Shown here: piece after piece, positions 44,828-53,554 of the stretch
Layout of the letters: each line of letters begins with the position of its first letter
How positions within the stretch are numbered: position 1 is the stretch's first letter
Source of the DNA: JAEUIE01 sp047602475
GTDB lineage: Bacteria; Planctomycetota; Planctomycetia; Gemmatales; HRBIN36
NCBI GenBank assembly: GCA_047602475.1
Contig: JASGHE010000006.1
Coordinates: 806,001-870,000, forward strand
Direction of reading: 5' to 3'
DNA length: 64,000 bases
Translations under genes and position numbers: made by a program
Notes under the pieces: generated by a model
Told to the model about the DNA's origin: nothing
The model's input: the letters and a program-made list of their open reading frames with translations, nothing else
Database searches by the model: none

Positions 44828-46237
44828 ATGTCCACCGGCAGCCCATCCGTACGACCCTGGCGAGATGATCGAACGGTCAGCCCTTTGCCGTTCTTTGTGG
44901 GGGCCATTGCGCTGCTGCTCTTCACCTGGCTCTGGATCGATATCAATTATGTCTGGCATCATCTCCTCCAGCCACAGGTCTTCCCCCCTGATCGTAATGA
45001 ACTGATACATTCACGGCCCATGACGGCAGTGGTTCTTTGTTACATGCTGGTGGGGGCAACGGTCGCCTTTCTGCTGCAGCCGCACCCCTGGCGGGCGCTC
45101 GGGCTGCTCCCCTGGGGAGGCTTGTTTCTCTGGATCATGATGATCATCGGGCTGGTTGTCGAATACTCGCCCTACTTTGGCCGGCCGCTCTTTGCCATCG
45201 TCGCCGGCATCATCTGGTATGTTCCCTTTGCTACTGCTCTGAGGCGATTGCCGAACGTGTCGATCATGGATGGAATACGGCGTCCGCTTGACTGGGCGGC
45301 TGCTGCTTTCATGGGCGGACTAGCTCTCTTGCTCTACAGTTGGTCTGATTACAACCAGAAGATCACTGAACTCATTCGACGTTTGGAGCGGCATACATCG
45401 GTAGATAATCCGCTACTCATCATGGGGTCCACCTACCAGGCTCTTTGGGATGGTGTGCAGACCCGCGCCTGGATCATGTTCCTGGTCGCCACCATTGTGC
45501 TCATGCTCTGGATCTGGATCTTCCGTCGAGAGATGTTCGAATCGTTCGCGGAACTCTTCTTCCTGCCGTGGTACCGCTTCAAGCTGGTGGGGCCGGGCAT
45601 TGGCCACTTCCCCACCTATGGCCCGGTGCTGGTGGTAGCCAACCATGCAGCCTGGTTCGACCCGGTTTGGGTGGGAAAGGTCATCCCCCGACAAGTGACA
45701 CCGATGATGACGAGCAGCTTTTACGATAAGCCGGGCCTCAAGTTCATCGTCAAGGAAATCTTCCGGACGATACGGGTGCAGGATAGCGCCCGACGCCGGG
45801 AAACGCCTCCAGAGTTAGTCGAAGCAGTGGAACGTCTCGAACATGGCGAGTGTGTGTTGCTCTTCCCTGAAGGCCGCATGCGTCGGGAAGAGCAGGAATT
45901 GCTCAAGCACTTCGGGCAGGGTGTTTGGCATATTCTCAAGGAACGGCCTAACACTCCCATCGTCCCGATCTGGATCGAAGGGGGCTGGGGTAGCTTCGCT
46001 TCCTATGTTGGTGGAACTCCGCCGGCCGTCAACAAGAGTGTCGGCCTCGATTGGAATCGCCGTATTACCCTCGTGCTGGGCGAGCCCATCGTGATTGATC
46101 CGCCCCTCCTGGAAGAGCATCAACCCACTCGCAAGTTCTTGATGGACAGCGTTCTCGCCCTCCGCAAGTTCCTGCCGAAGCCGAGCAACTCAATGAAATT
46201 CTTGGGTGGCCCACCTACTCCCAGCTTGCCTGCGTAG
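44828..46237 (+). CDS. Membrane acyltransferase, PlsC (1-acylglycerol-phosphate acyltransferase) type
   Basis: This 469-residue protein has six or seven N-terminal membrane helices (to about residue 235) followed by a PlsC domain. The catalytic NHAAWFDP motif (NHxxxxD) is near residue 275 and the second motif FPEGRMRR near 342. A third conserved block is IVPIWIEGGWG near 373. The enzyme should acylate a lysophospholipid or related lipid at the cytoplasmic membrane. The extra membrane block is unusual, as simple PlsC proteins have few helices. GGGGAAGG lies before ATG 44828. It stands 18 nt upstream of the ExbB-like operon and may be part of its transcript. Confidence 0.92.
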   Translation: MSTGSPSVRPWRDDRTVSPLPFFVGAIALLLFTWLWIDINYVWHHLLQPQVFPPDRNELIHSRPMTAVVLCYMLVGATVAFLLQPHPWRALGLLPWGGLFLWIMMIIGLVVEYSPYFGRPLFAIVAGIIWYVPFATALRRLPNVSIMDGIRRPLDWAAAAFMGGLALLLYSWSDYNQKITELIRRLERHTSVDNPLLIMGSTYQALWDGVQTRAWIMFLVATIVLMLWIWIFRREMFESFAELFFLPWYRFKLVGPGIGHFPTYGPVLVVANHAAWFDPVWVGKVIPRQVTPMMTSSFYDKPGLKFIVKEIFRTIRVQDSARRRETPPELVEAVERLEHGECVLLFPEGRMRREEQELLKHFGQGVWHILKERPNTPIVPIWIEGGWGSFASYVGGTPPAVNKSVGLDWNRRITLVLGEPIVIDPPLLEEHQPTRKFLMDSVLALRKFLPKPSNSMKFLGGPPTPSLPA

Positions 46238-46255
46238 TTCTCACGGAGCCTTTGC

Positions 46256-46666
46256 ATGTGGGAAGTCTACTGGAATACCGTTCGTGACAGCGGCATTGAC
46301 TGGTTCATTCTCAGTTGGGGCAGTCTGCTCATTGTCGCCCATCTCATTGGCCTCGTCGCCCGTTGGCGGGGCAGCAGCATGGTCTTCATGCAGGGGCTTG
46401 AACGCTATCGCACCGTGTTGTTAAGCATGACAGAACTTCTTCCCATCCTCGGCCTATTGGGAACCGTGCTGAGCCTGATGGCAACTTTTCAGGGCTTTCA
46501 AACGACAATCGAAGAAACGCCCAACCTGGCTGAGACGCTGCGCACCTTTGCTCCCGCCCTCAGCGCCACCTGTTCGGGCCTGTTGATGATTGGCCCGAAC
46601 TTGGTGCTCAATGCTCTCCTTTGGCTGGCCACGCCGAAGCATCTCAATACCGAGGAGGTGGCATGA
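46256..46666 (+). CDS. MotA/TolQ/ExbB-like proton channel protein (short)
   Basis: This protein of 136 residues has three predicted membrane helices. The pair after residue 55 matches the ExbB core: TELLPILGLLGTVLSLMATFQGF and FAPALSATCSGLLMIGPNLV, including the Gly-rich turn and conserved Thr/Ser positions. It is shorter than ExbB or TolQ (about 220-240), lacking most of the cytoplasmic loop. Such channels use proton flow to drive an ExbD-type partner. Its stop overlaps the next start (ATGA), so it is coupled to the ExbD-like gene. It opens the conserved-looking operon ending at 53360. Confidence 0.9.
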   Translation: MWEVYWNTVRDSGIDWFILSWGSLLIVAHLIGLVARWRGSSMVFMQGLERYRTVLLSMTELLPILGLLGTVLSLMATFQGFQTTIEETPNLAETLRTFAPALSATCSGLLMIGPNLVLNALLWLATPKHLNTEEVA

Positions 46667-47142
46667 ACCTCCGTGCGACCGGGATCATCGTCCGCTTCAT
46701 TCCTCTACTCGATGTCGCCTTCATTCTGCTGGGCATGATGATCGTTCTGATGGCCCAGGCCCAGATGCGCGGCGCCAAACCCAAAGAGACCGCTCCGCAG
46801 GCGAATAAGACGCTGGCTGACACGGCTGGGCTCGATTTGATCTTCCTCTATGCCGGCACTGCCGGCGGTGAACTGGGCCGGGCTTATGAACTGGGACCTC
46901 AACAGGAGCTCCTTCGAGAAGTGCGGACCGAGGTGCCTGATGATCTCAATCGACTCCTGGCACTACGAGGCAAGAAGGGGAATCCTCTCGTGATCCTGCT
47001 CATCAGCGATCAGGGCTTCGATGCCGTCTGGAGCGAGAAGAAGCTGGCAGCCATGAAGAAGCAGTGGGGCGTGGAGATCGCACGTATCTATCCGTTTCAT
47101 CGCCAGCCTGGCGTCACTCGTCCGGGGAGTAAACCATCATGA
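46663..47142 (+). CDS. ExbD/TolR-like protein
   Basis: The 159-residue protein starts at ATG 46663, inside the previous stop. One membrane helix (about residues 12-32) carries the key Asp in FIPLLDVAFILLGMMIV, the proton-binding residue of ExbD/TolR. The rest is a periplasmic domain with a weak ExbD-like pattern (LVILLISDQGFDAVWSEKKL). With the upstream channel it would form an energy-transducing complex. It overlaps the next gene by four bases (ATGA). Which outer partner it drives is unknown; no TonB is encoded here. Confidence 0.9.
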   Translation: MNLRATGIIVRFIPLLDVAFILLGMMIVLMAQAQMRGAKPKETAPQANKTLADTAGLDLIFLYAGTAGGELGRAYELGPQQELLREVRTEVPDDLNRLLALRGKKGNPLVILLISDQGFDAVWSEKKLAAMKKQWGVEIARIYPFHRQPGVTRPGSKPS

Positions 47143-47813
47143 TGGATTGGGGCATCGCTCTCTCAGTGGGGCTGGCAGTGGTCATCATCTCGGAACTCAC
47201 GATCCTGGGTGCAATCATTCTGCCCAAGGTGCCGCTGGAACCGGGCAAGACGTGGCGAGGCACGGTTACCGCTGTTAGCGGTATCTCCCTGATCATCGGC
47301 GGCGTGGGCGGATATGTCGCTGGGCAGTTCGGCGGGCGTGGCGGCGGAGGGGCGACGACAGCAGGGCAATCGGTGGTCTCAACACAACCCATCCAGCAAG
47401 TTCCGGTAGCTTCGATACCGGCAAAGGTCGAACCGACGCAGCCTGCTCGGCCTGATACCTACCTCGCCAACTCGGTCGATCTCTACTTTGTTCGAGACAA
47501 GGAGAGTAAGAACGTCGCCAACTTCACCAGTGAAGTTGTAGCCTATCGCCGAAAGGGGAATGCCTGGGAACCGGTCTTCAACAAAGTGGTCGGTAAGGAC
47601 CTCAACGAGTTCCTCAAGCTCAATGCTGAGGTACTGGAAGGTTTCCTGAAAGATATACCCAGCGCTGATCAACCTGGCAGGCGACTGCGTATCTTCCTCG
47701 ATCCTTTCCCTGGTGAAGGCGTCTTCGATCAACTCCGCCAGCAAGCCGAAAAGCAGGGCTGGAAGGTCGACCGCAAGGAAGTAGCCTGGCAGCCTGAGTA
47801 TCCATCGTCCTAG
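47139..47813 (+). CDS. Membrane protein with ExbD-like C-terminal domain
   Basis: This is a 224-residue protein with two N-terminal hydrophobic segments (about 6-28 and 46-66), then a Gly/Gln/Pro-rich linker (67-108) and a soluble domain of about 115 residues. The last part, RLRIFLDPFPGEGVFDQLRQQAEKQGWKV, resembles the end of ExbD/TolR periplasmic domains and of the next gene product. It lacks the membrane Asp of true ExbD, so it would not carry protons itself. I propose a diverged ExbD-type partner. It is coupled to the ExbD-like gene by an ATGA overlap. Confidence 0.75.
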   Translation: MMDWGIALSVGLAVVIISELTILGAIILPKVPLEPGKTWRGTVTAVSGISLIIGGVGGYVAGQFGGRGGGGATTAGQSVVSTQPIQQVPVASIPAKVEPTQPARPDTYLANSVDLYFVRDKESKNVANFTSEVVAYRRKGNAWEPVFNKVVGKDLNEFLKLNAEVLEGFLKDIPSADQPGRRLRIFLDPFPGEGVFDQLRQQAEKQGWKVDRKEVAWQPEYPSS

Positions 47814-47847
47814 TTACGGGAGGGCGAGGCTCCCGCCGAGCCGTGCG

Positions 47848-48438
47848 ATGATTGATACGCTCCTCAGCATCCTCTACTGGTTCGCTCGCCCCAGCATCGC
47901 TGCCTGGGCTGGGGCCGTCGCTACGGTCGTTGCCGTCTTTCTTGCTGAACCTCGCCGGCACCTTCGACGACCCATGAAGTTCCTGGGTCGCATCCCTCGC
48001 ATCATCATCATCTGGCTCATCATCGCCTGGATACTCTCGCAACTGGCTGGCCGAGGCAGCGGGGGCATGGGCAAAGGCGGCGGTCAAGGAGACGCCAGCG
48101 GTTCCTGGCTGCACGCCAACACCAACTATGGGGGTAGCGGTGTCACGGTTCGCATCCGCTTCCTGCCTCAGAACGACAGAAAAGACCTAGCCCGTGACTT
48201 CGTCAGCCTCGTTCGTCTGGAATCAACTGATGGCGAAGCTCAGGAACGCAAGATCAGCGCAGACAATCTGCTCGGCTTCGAGCAACAGTTGCAGCGTGTC
48301 TTCAAGGAACTTCCCGAACGGCCCGGCAGGGTGATCGTCGAAAGGCAACCCAGCCCCGGTGATGGCGTGCTGAGAATTATTCACTCTCAAGTCGAGAAAG
48401 CCTGGCCCAACCTCATCTACGAAGAGGTGGAGCCATGA
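47848..48438 (+). CDS. Membrane protein with ExbD-like C-terminal domain
   Basis: The protein has 196 residues: two hydrophobic segments (about 15-33 and 49-66), a Gly-rich linker (67-85) and a soluble domain. The segment RVIVERQPSPGDGVLRIIHSQ near the end parallels the matching part of the preceding gene product. The two may be diverged duplicates. A short repeat piece (GGGAGGGCGAGGCTCCC, from 47818) fills the 34-nt gap before the ATG. The stop overlaps the next start (ATGATG), which keeps the operon coupled. Confidence 0.72.
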   Translation: MIDTLLSILYWFARPSIAAWAGAVATVVAVFLAEPRRHLRRPMKFLGRIPRIIIIWLIIAWILSQLAGRGSGGMGKGGGQGDASGSWLHANTNYGGSGVTVRIRFLPQNDRKDLARDFVSLVRLESTDGEAQERKISADNLLGFEQQLQRVFKELPERPGRVIVERQPSPGDGVLRIIHSQVEKAWPNLIYEEVEP

Positions 48439-49730
48439 TGCTGCCCCGGATCGGGATTATCGCCGGGCATGGCGTCGATGCAGCAGTCTGGCGAGAGCAT
48501 ACTCAACTACCTGCCACCTACGATTGGCGGATCATCGAGACCACTTCATCGGTCAGTCCGCACGATCTGTCAGGCTTCGTCTGGCTCTGGAAGCCGAGCT
48601 TGCCTGTTGAGCAACACAACGCTGAACGAGTCGGGCTGCAGGAGTGGGTGCGTAGCATTCTCGGCCATCGGGAGAACCATCTCATCCCCATTGTGCTGGC
48701 TGCGGTCGAACCGCTAAGTGAGTTGAACGAAGAGGCAAAAGAGCAGGCACTCGGCTGGCTGAAGTCAGTCCAGGCGATGTTGAAGAAGACCTATCACAAG
48801 GAACTACAGGGCTGGGTTCCCGCCGCGCTGACTGATCAGTCACGAGTGATGCTTCAGGCCGACCGCCCCGATTCGGGACAACACCTGGCCGATGCCATCA
48901 CCCGGCTTCGGACGACGATCGTTCACTGGCAGGCCCGCATCCGCAGGCAAGCCGAACGCTGCCTGGCGGTGGGGCTGATGCTCATCGGCCTGTATGTGAC
49001 GCTGTTGTTGATGACAATTCCCTGGAAGCCACGGGAACAGGTGACAGCACGAACGATGAACCCGGTTTCGTGGACACATCAGGAATGGAACTACCATCTG
49101 AAAGATTGCCGTAACTTGTTGACGTCCGTGGAAGGACGGCCCTTCGAGAAGCTCACACCCGCTGAGCAGGCTCGCTTCACCGAGCATCTACGCTGGCTGC
49201 CTATTTCACTCGACTGGCTACAGCAGAAGCGAGCCACCCGTGAAGTCATTCGGCTGCGTAGTCAGGTTTCGGAACTGCTGAGTGTCATGGAAGGCATGGT
49301 CGAAGCGTGGACGACCACGCCGGCTGCATCACTGGTGGAGCAGGTAGCCTTGCAAGCCACGAGCAGACAGTTGCTGGATGGAGTCTTCGAGCCAAGGCCA
49401 CCCCCGACGACGTTGCACCAGGCGGCCAAGCGCTATTGGGTAAATGAGCGAGCCATCACGGTGCAGCTACTAAAGGGCATTCTTTCGCAGAAGACAGCCC
49501 TGCCGATAAGACTGGCGGAAGTGAACACTGCCTTGCTGAAGAGTATCGAACAAGCTGAAAGCTGCCGGGTACATGCTCCGGAACTGAAGAACGCCTGGCT
49601 ACAGGAACTCAACACCAGCCAGGCGTGGCTGGAGAAGCTGTTGGCTAAACCGGCTGTATCGATCAGTATCGAAGAACTACGCAAAGAGGATACTCCCACT
49701 CTTCTACGTGAGGCTGCGAAAGTAGAATAG
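48435..49730 (+). CDS. GTPase-like-fold membrane protein of unknown function
   Basis: This 431-residue protein has an N-terminal soluble domain (about 1-170), one membrane helix (about 173-195, LAVGLMLIGLYVTLLLMTIPW) and a helical outer region (200-431). The N-terminal part has a strand-helix pattern (RIGIIAGHGVDAAVW, SGFVWLWKPSLPVE, HLIPIVLAAVEPLSEL) reminiscent of small GTPase cores, but no P-loop GKS is visible, so nucleotide binding is doubtful. I recognise no family. It lies in the middle of the coupled operon, which suggests it joins cytoplasmic regulators to the ExbB/D complex. Confidence 0.7.
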   Translation: MMLPRIGIIAGHGVDAAVWREHTQLPATYDWRIIETTSSVSPHDLSGFVWLWKPSLPVEQHNAERVGLQEWVRSILGHRENHLIPIVLAAVEPLSELNEEAKEQALGWLKSVQAMLKKTYHKELQGWVPAALTDQSRVMLQADRPDSGQHLADAITRLRTTIVHWQARIRRQAERCLAVGLMLIGLYVTLLLMTIPWKPREQVTARTMNPVSWTHQEWNYHLKDCRNLLTSVEGRPFEKLTPAEQARFTEHLRWLPISLDWLQQKRATREVIRLRSQVSELLSVMEGMVEAWTTTPAASLVEQVALQATSRQLLDGVFEPRPPPTTLHQAAKRYWVNERAITVQLLKGILSQKTALPIRLAEVNTALLKSIEQAESCRVHAPELKNAWLQELNTSQAWLEKLLAKPAVSISIEELRKEDTPTLLREAAKVE

Positions 49731-49754
49731 CATTCAAGAGTAAGAGAGGCATTC

Positions 49755-50981
49755 ATGGATACCATCCTGATCGTCGAAGATGAGGCGTCCGTTCGGGCGA
49801 CGTTGACCGATTGGCTGAAGGGCAGCAAGTTCGATATCGAAGTTATCGTAGCCGGCGATGCTGCCAGCGCTTTAGAACAGGCAGGCAGGCAGCCCATCGA
49901 CCTGGCCATCCTCGATTGGAACCTGGGTGCGGGGCTGAATGGTCTGCAACTGCTGGAAGACCTTCACGAGTTCCAGCGCGAACTGATTGCCATCCTCGTT
50001 ACCGGGTATGCCCACAAGGCGACACCGCTCGATGCCCTGCGACTGGGAGTCAGGGATTATCTAGATAAGAATCATGAACTCACCCGTGAACGATTCCTCG
50101 CTGCGGTGAAGAAACAACTTGATCGTATTCGACCTTTGAAGCGAGAGAGGTTGATCCATCAGCAACTCGAACGTTTCCGTGCTGTGGTGCGGGAAGCCTT
50201 GCCTCGCCTCGAAACAGCCAGTGTTCTGCAAAAGGATGGAGCGAGCCTCGAACAGATAGCCAGCGGGCTACTGAAGTTTGTTCAGAAGCTCACCTCTGCC
50301 TCGGCAGGGCTATTGATCATTCGCCAGTTCACCGCCCAGAATGTTGAGCCGGAACAATTGAGAGTGTTCGACTTGGAGGGCAGCCGTCGAACCGATCTCG
50401 AAACGACCCGCTTCTCGCAATCGCTGGCGGCAGCTATCAGCAGCATGGCTCCCGACGCTTTCATGGCCTCCCTCTCAGCGACGCACAACCTCAGCAGCGT
50501 GCATCTAATTCGGGACGAAGCCAAACATCAACATCTTTTGGGGATCGCCCTTCATACCAGCCCCTCGCTGACCGTCGTGCTGGAACTCTTTGATAAGACT
50601 GGGAGTAACCCGGCGTTCCTACCTGCTGACCGTGAACTACTCGTCGCCTGGCAGCCCGTGGCAAGCGTGCTGCTCAAGATGGCCCTCGGCGAAAGGGAAT
50701 CGCAGAAGATGCTCTACGAAACGCTCCAGGCTGCCCTCAAAGAGAGCGAGCAGTTCGCCGGCAGCTTCAAGGAGAGTGGTGCATCCACGGCGGCCAGCCA
50801 GGTCTTTACGTCGAAGGTTGCTCAGGCGGGCACCGTCACCGGTGGGCATATCGACGAATGGGCTCAGACGCTCCAACGCCTTTCGCAGCGGTATGGCACC
50901 TCAGCGGTCGATCGCATCTTGCAGGTGCTCAAGTCGGTTGAAGTACTGCTTGATGATATAACCCATCTTCCCGCCAACTGA
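49755..50981 (+). CDS. Response regulator with GAF-like C-terminal region
   Basis: The protein has 408 residues. Residues 1-120 form a receiver domain: ILIVEDEASVR with the acidic pair Glu8/Asp9, LAILDWN with phospho-acceptor Asp54, ILVTGYAHKA with the switch Thr near 83, and DYLDKNH with Lys near 105. All key residues are kept. Residues about 165-310 look like a GAF-type sensor (SAGLLIIRQFTAQ...HLLGIALHTSPSLTVVLELF), and the rest is helical. No DNA-binding domain is seen, so output is probably by protein contact. No histidine kinase is in the window. It sits 24 nt after the GTPase-like gene and 8 nt before the protease gene. Confidence 0.9.
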   Translation: MDTILIVEDEASVRATLTDWLKGSKFDIEVIVAGDAASALEQAGRQPIDLAILDWNLGAGLNGLQLLEDLHEFQRELIAILVTGYAHKATPLDALRLGVRDYLDKNHELTRERFLAAVKKQLDRIRPLKRERLIHQQLERFRAVVREALPRLETASVLQKDGASLEQIASGLLKFVQKLTSASAGLLIIRQFTAQNVEPEQLRVFDLEGSRRTDLETTRFSQSLAAAISSMAPDAFMASLSATHNLSSVHLIRDEAKHQHLLGIALHTSPSLTVVLELFDKTGSNPAFLPADRELLVAWQPVASVLLKMALGERESQKMLYETLQAALKESEQFAGSFKESGASTAASQVFTSKVAQAGTVTGGHIDEWAQTLQRLSQRYGTSAVDRILQVLKSVEVLLDDITHLPAN

Positions 50982-50989
50982 GCCTGAAG

Positions 50990-51751
50990 ATGGAAACCCC
51001 TTGGCCCAAGACTGTGGACGAGTTACTCGCCCATCCGAAGGCGGATGGCAGCGGTGTGCGTGTCGGCGTCATCGATACCGGCATCGACCGAGCTACGCTG
51101 CAATTGCAGGGCAGGGGAACAGCCATCGAAGGTGCGATCTTCGAAGCAGGCAAACCCAAACCGTTGCCCTACGTTGGTCAACAAAGTGGCCCGCATGGAA
51201 CTGCCGTTGCTGGTATCATTGTTCGGCATGCCCCCAAGGTAACGCTGGTCTCCGCCGATGTCTTCGGCTCTAGCGGCCAGTGCGATGTCGAAACGTTGAT
51301 CCGAGCCATTCAGTGGTGTGTCGATGAAGCCCGGTGCCAGGTGCTCAACCTCTCGCTCGGTATCACCGAAGATCGGCTGCTGCCCATCCAGCGCCGCTGG
51401 CAGTTGCAGAGAATCATCGAAGATTGTTATCATCGTGATGTCACCGTGGTGGCAGCCGCCCATAACGATCATCCCCACTACCGCAGCTTCCCCGCCCTCC
51501 TCGGAGCTCCGCTCATCGGCGTCACCAAAGGCCCTTGGCATCAGGAGATGAAGGTGCAGTATCGACCCTGTGAACGAGTCGAGTTCCAGGCGACCGCCAG
51601 CTGCGACGGGGATTTTCTGACAATGACCCCCGCCTCCAGTTGGGCCGCCCCGCATGTGACGGCGATGGCGGCGAGGTTGTTATCGCTTCAGCCGGGGATG
51701 AAGCCGTTTGAGATGAAGACGGCGCTGTATCAGTTGGGTACTGAGGCCTGA
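50990..51751 (+). CDS. Cytoplasmic subtilisin-family (S8) serine protease
   Basis: This compact 253-residue protease has the full triad: Asp29 in VGVIDTGID, His69 in GPHGTAVAGI and Ser217 in PASSWAAPHVTAMAA. The oxyanion Asn is in AAAHND near 159. There is no signal peptide and no propeptide of normal length, so it should act inside the cell and may be held inactive by a partner. It is shorter than typical subtilisins. The gene lies directly after the response regulator and 2 nt before a propeller-like gene, so its activity is likely tied to this operon. Confidence 0.93.
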   Translation: METPWPKTVDELLAHPKADGSGVRVGVIDTGIDRATLQLQGRGTAIEGAIFEAGKPKPLPYVGQQSGPHGTAVAGIIVRHAPKVTLVSADVFGSSGQCDVETLIRAIQWCVDEARCQVLNLSLGITEDRLLPIQRRWQLQRIIEDCYHRDVTVVAAAHNDHPHYRSFPALLGAPLIGVTKGPWHQEMKVQYRPCERVEFQATASCDGDFLTMTPASSWAAPHVTAMAARLLSLQPGMKPFEMKTALYQLGTEA

Positions 51752-51753
51752 CG

Positions 51754-53360
51754 ATGTGGAGAAGGTGCAGAGATCTGGTTTTGCGCTGGCGTTGGCCTTT
51801 GATCCTGGGGCTGGCAGTCGGGGTGATTCTGTATTTGGTGTTGCAACCCAGACCGGTGGCGGAGCATCGATTAAAAGCTGGTACACCGCCTCCGTCAAAG
51901 TGGATGGCGAAGCAGGTATGGAAAATCTCCCCATCGGGGAAGCATCTCGTGTTTCGGCATGATCTTGACAGCGATATCAGGGTCTACGATTTAAAGCAGT
52001 CATCGTTGGTACTCGAACATTCGTGCTTCAGTGGTTCGGATTATCTCCAATTTGATGGTAAGGATGGATTGGTGTTTGCTGATTCGGGCAAGGCACCTCA
52101 TCCAGAGAACACGGAGTTGGAAGTAAGTGTACTTAGGCTGTGGCATTGGAGCTCGCAGGAGGGCCTGCGACAAGCAGGCCCGTACCAACAGTTTCTTCCT
52201 GAGTTGCCCAACCAGGTGACGCACAGCAGCTTGCATTACAACGGCATGCGAAAGCTGGGGCAGGGCGAGTTTGTCAATGGCCTGATCTCACCGGAGGGGC
52301 TCACCTGGCTTTTGCCTCGACGGGAGAACGGCGTTTGCCGTTTTGAATTGATCGATGCCCGAACGGGAAAACTGCGAGCACCACTGGCGAAGCAGGCCAT
52401 TTCTCTTGAGGACCCGAGGCTCTATTCGTTCGATGCTGTATTCACGAAGGATGGCAGTCGGCTGGTGACGTATGACAATCCGCTGAACGCACAACCGGGA
52501 GGAGTGTCGTTCCAATGGTGGGATGCTCAGACCGGAGCGCTCCAGGTATCGACTTCATATCCTAAGGCGTCGGAAATCGGGAAGGTGCTCTCGGTCGAGC
52601 GAGATCAAGTATTCGCACTGAATCGGATGAAGTACGAAATATGCCTGCAAAGCTTCACCATCGACGGCGGATATGGAGAGGCCGCGCTGGATGAGGCAAG
52701 ACTTGATCCCAAACTATCCAACCCGGACCCTGACAAGTGGAAGTCTAGTGGACCAATTAGAGAGAAGGAAACCATCCTGGAGAACGGGAAATGCATCTAC
52801 TTCCGGCAGTATGTGCTCTCGCAGGGAAGCAAGTTTTCCAACTCATCTGGCGGAGTATGGCGGTGGTCACTGCTTGACATACCTTCGGGACAGACTATCT
52901 ATCAAGGCTTTTGGAATGAACCATCAGAGCAAAAGAAGCTGAGCTCGAACGACAACGATAGTAAGCAGGTTGATACGATCGTTGCTGGGCGACACCTGTT
53001 GGTGAAACAGTTCCGCGAAGGGCAGGAATTGTGGAAACAGCAACTCGACATGTGGCGGCAGCGATGGTGCCCCTGTTGCCGCAGTTATTTCCTTCGACAC
53101 ACGAGTTCCGGAGCATCAACCTCGAAACAGGGATAGAGGTGGCGAGAGTGACACTGCCTCTGGCGGTTGATAGCTGGATGTATCATCCGGGAAATCGATC
53201 ACTGTATCTAATGAGTGATCAAGGGGATGAATTCCTGGTGCGGCAATATGCATATCCGTTTCGTTCGCCCTGGTTCCTGATTGCGATGTGGTCACTTGGG
53301 GTGTTCGTAACGCTGGCGCTGTTGCGGGAATGGTGGGGGAGCCTAGCCCGTAAGCGTTGA
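51754..53360 (+). CDS. Membrane-anchored beta-propeller-like protein, frameshifted
   Basis: The main frame runs 51754-53136, and a second frame restores a sensible end up to 53360. One missing base at 53052-53057 (TGGCGGCAG for TGGGCGGCAG) joins them as MWAAAMVPLLPQLF. The repaired product has about 535 residues: an N-terminal helix (about 15-33), a long beta-rich region with WD40/YncE-like strands (KISPSGKHLVFRHDLDSDIRVYDL and FDAVFTKDGSRLVTY), and a C-terminal membrane helix (FLIAMWSLGVFVTLALL). It would be a membrane-held propeller, perhaps binding a ligand outside. It starts 2 nt after the protease stop. Confidence 0.75.
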
Positions 53361-53387
53361 CGCAACACAGTGTGTGCGGACTTGTGC

Positions 53388-53415
53388 CACTGTGTGGTGT
53401 ACTCACCACACAGTG
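53388..53415. terminator. Hairpin between convergent genes
   Basis: CACTGTGTGGTG and CACCACACAGTG (53388-53399 and 53404-53415) form a perfect 12-bp stem with a 4-nt loop. No T-tract follows on either strand. It lies between the propeller-like gene and thrS and could end transcripts from both sides, though without the classic signal. Confidence 0.45.
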
Positions 53416-53554
53416 CTTCAGGCGATTGCATCCTTCCACTGCGTGACAGCGAGACGACTATCTGGTGAACGGTGCCTTATCGCAGGCGCTGACACACAGT
53501 GGCACAGTTTTGGTCAGTAGAAATCACCCGGCACGTTGGCCATGATTGGAAACA

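Noticed and set aside
18388..53060. Programmed ribosomal frameshifting as the reason for the broken genes
   Set aside because: No slippery heptamer followed by a stem-loop is visible at the sites, and four unrelated genes in one window would all have to use it.
46256..53360. Zorya-type anti-phage system
   Set aside because: A MotA/ExbB-like channel is present, but there is no OmpA-domain ZorB partner, no helicase and no nuclease, and the channel is much shorter than ZorA.
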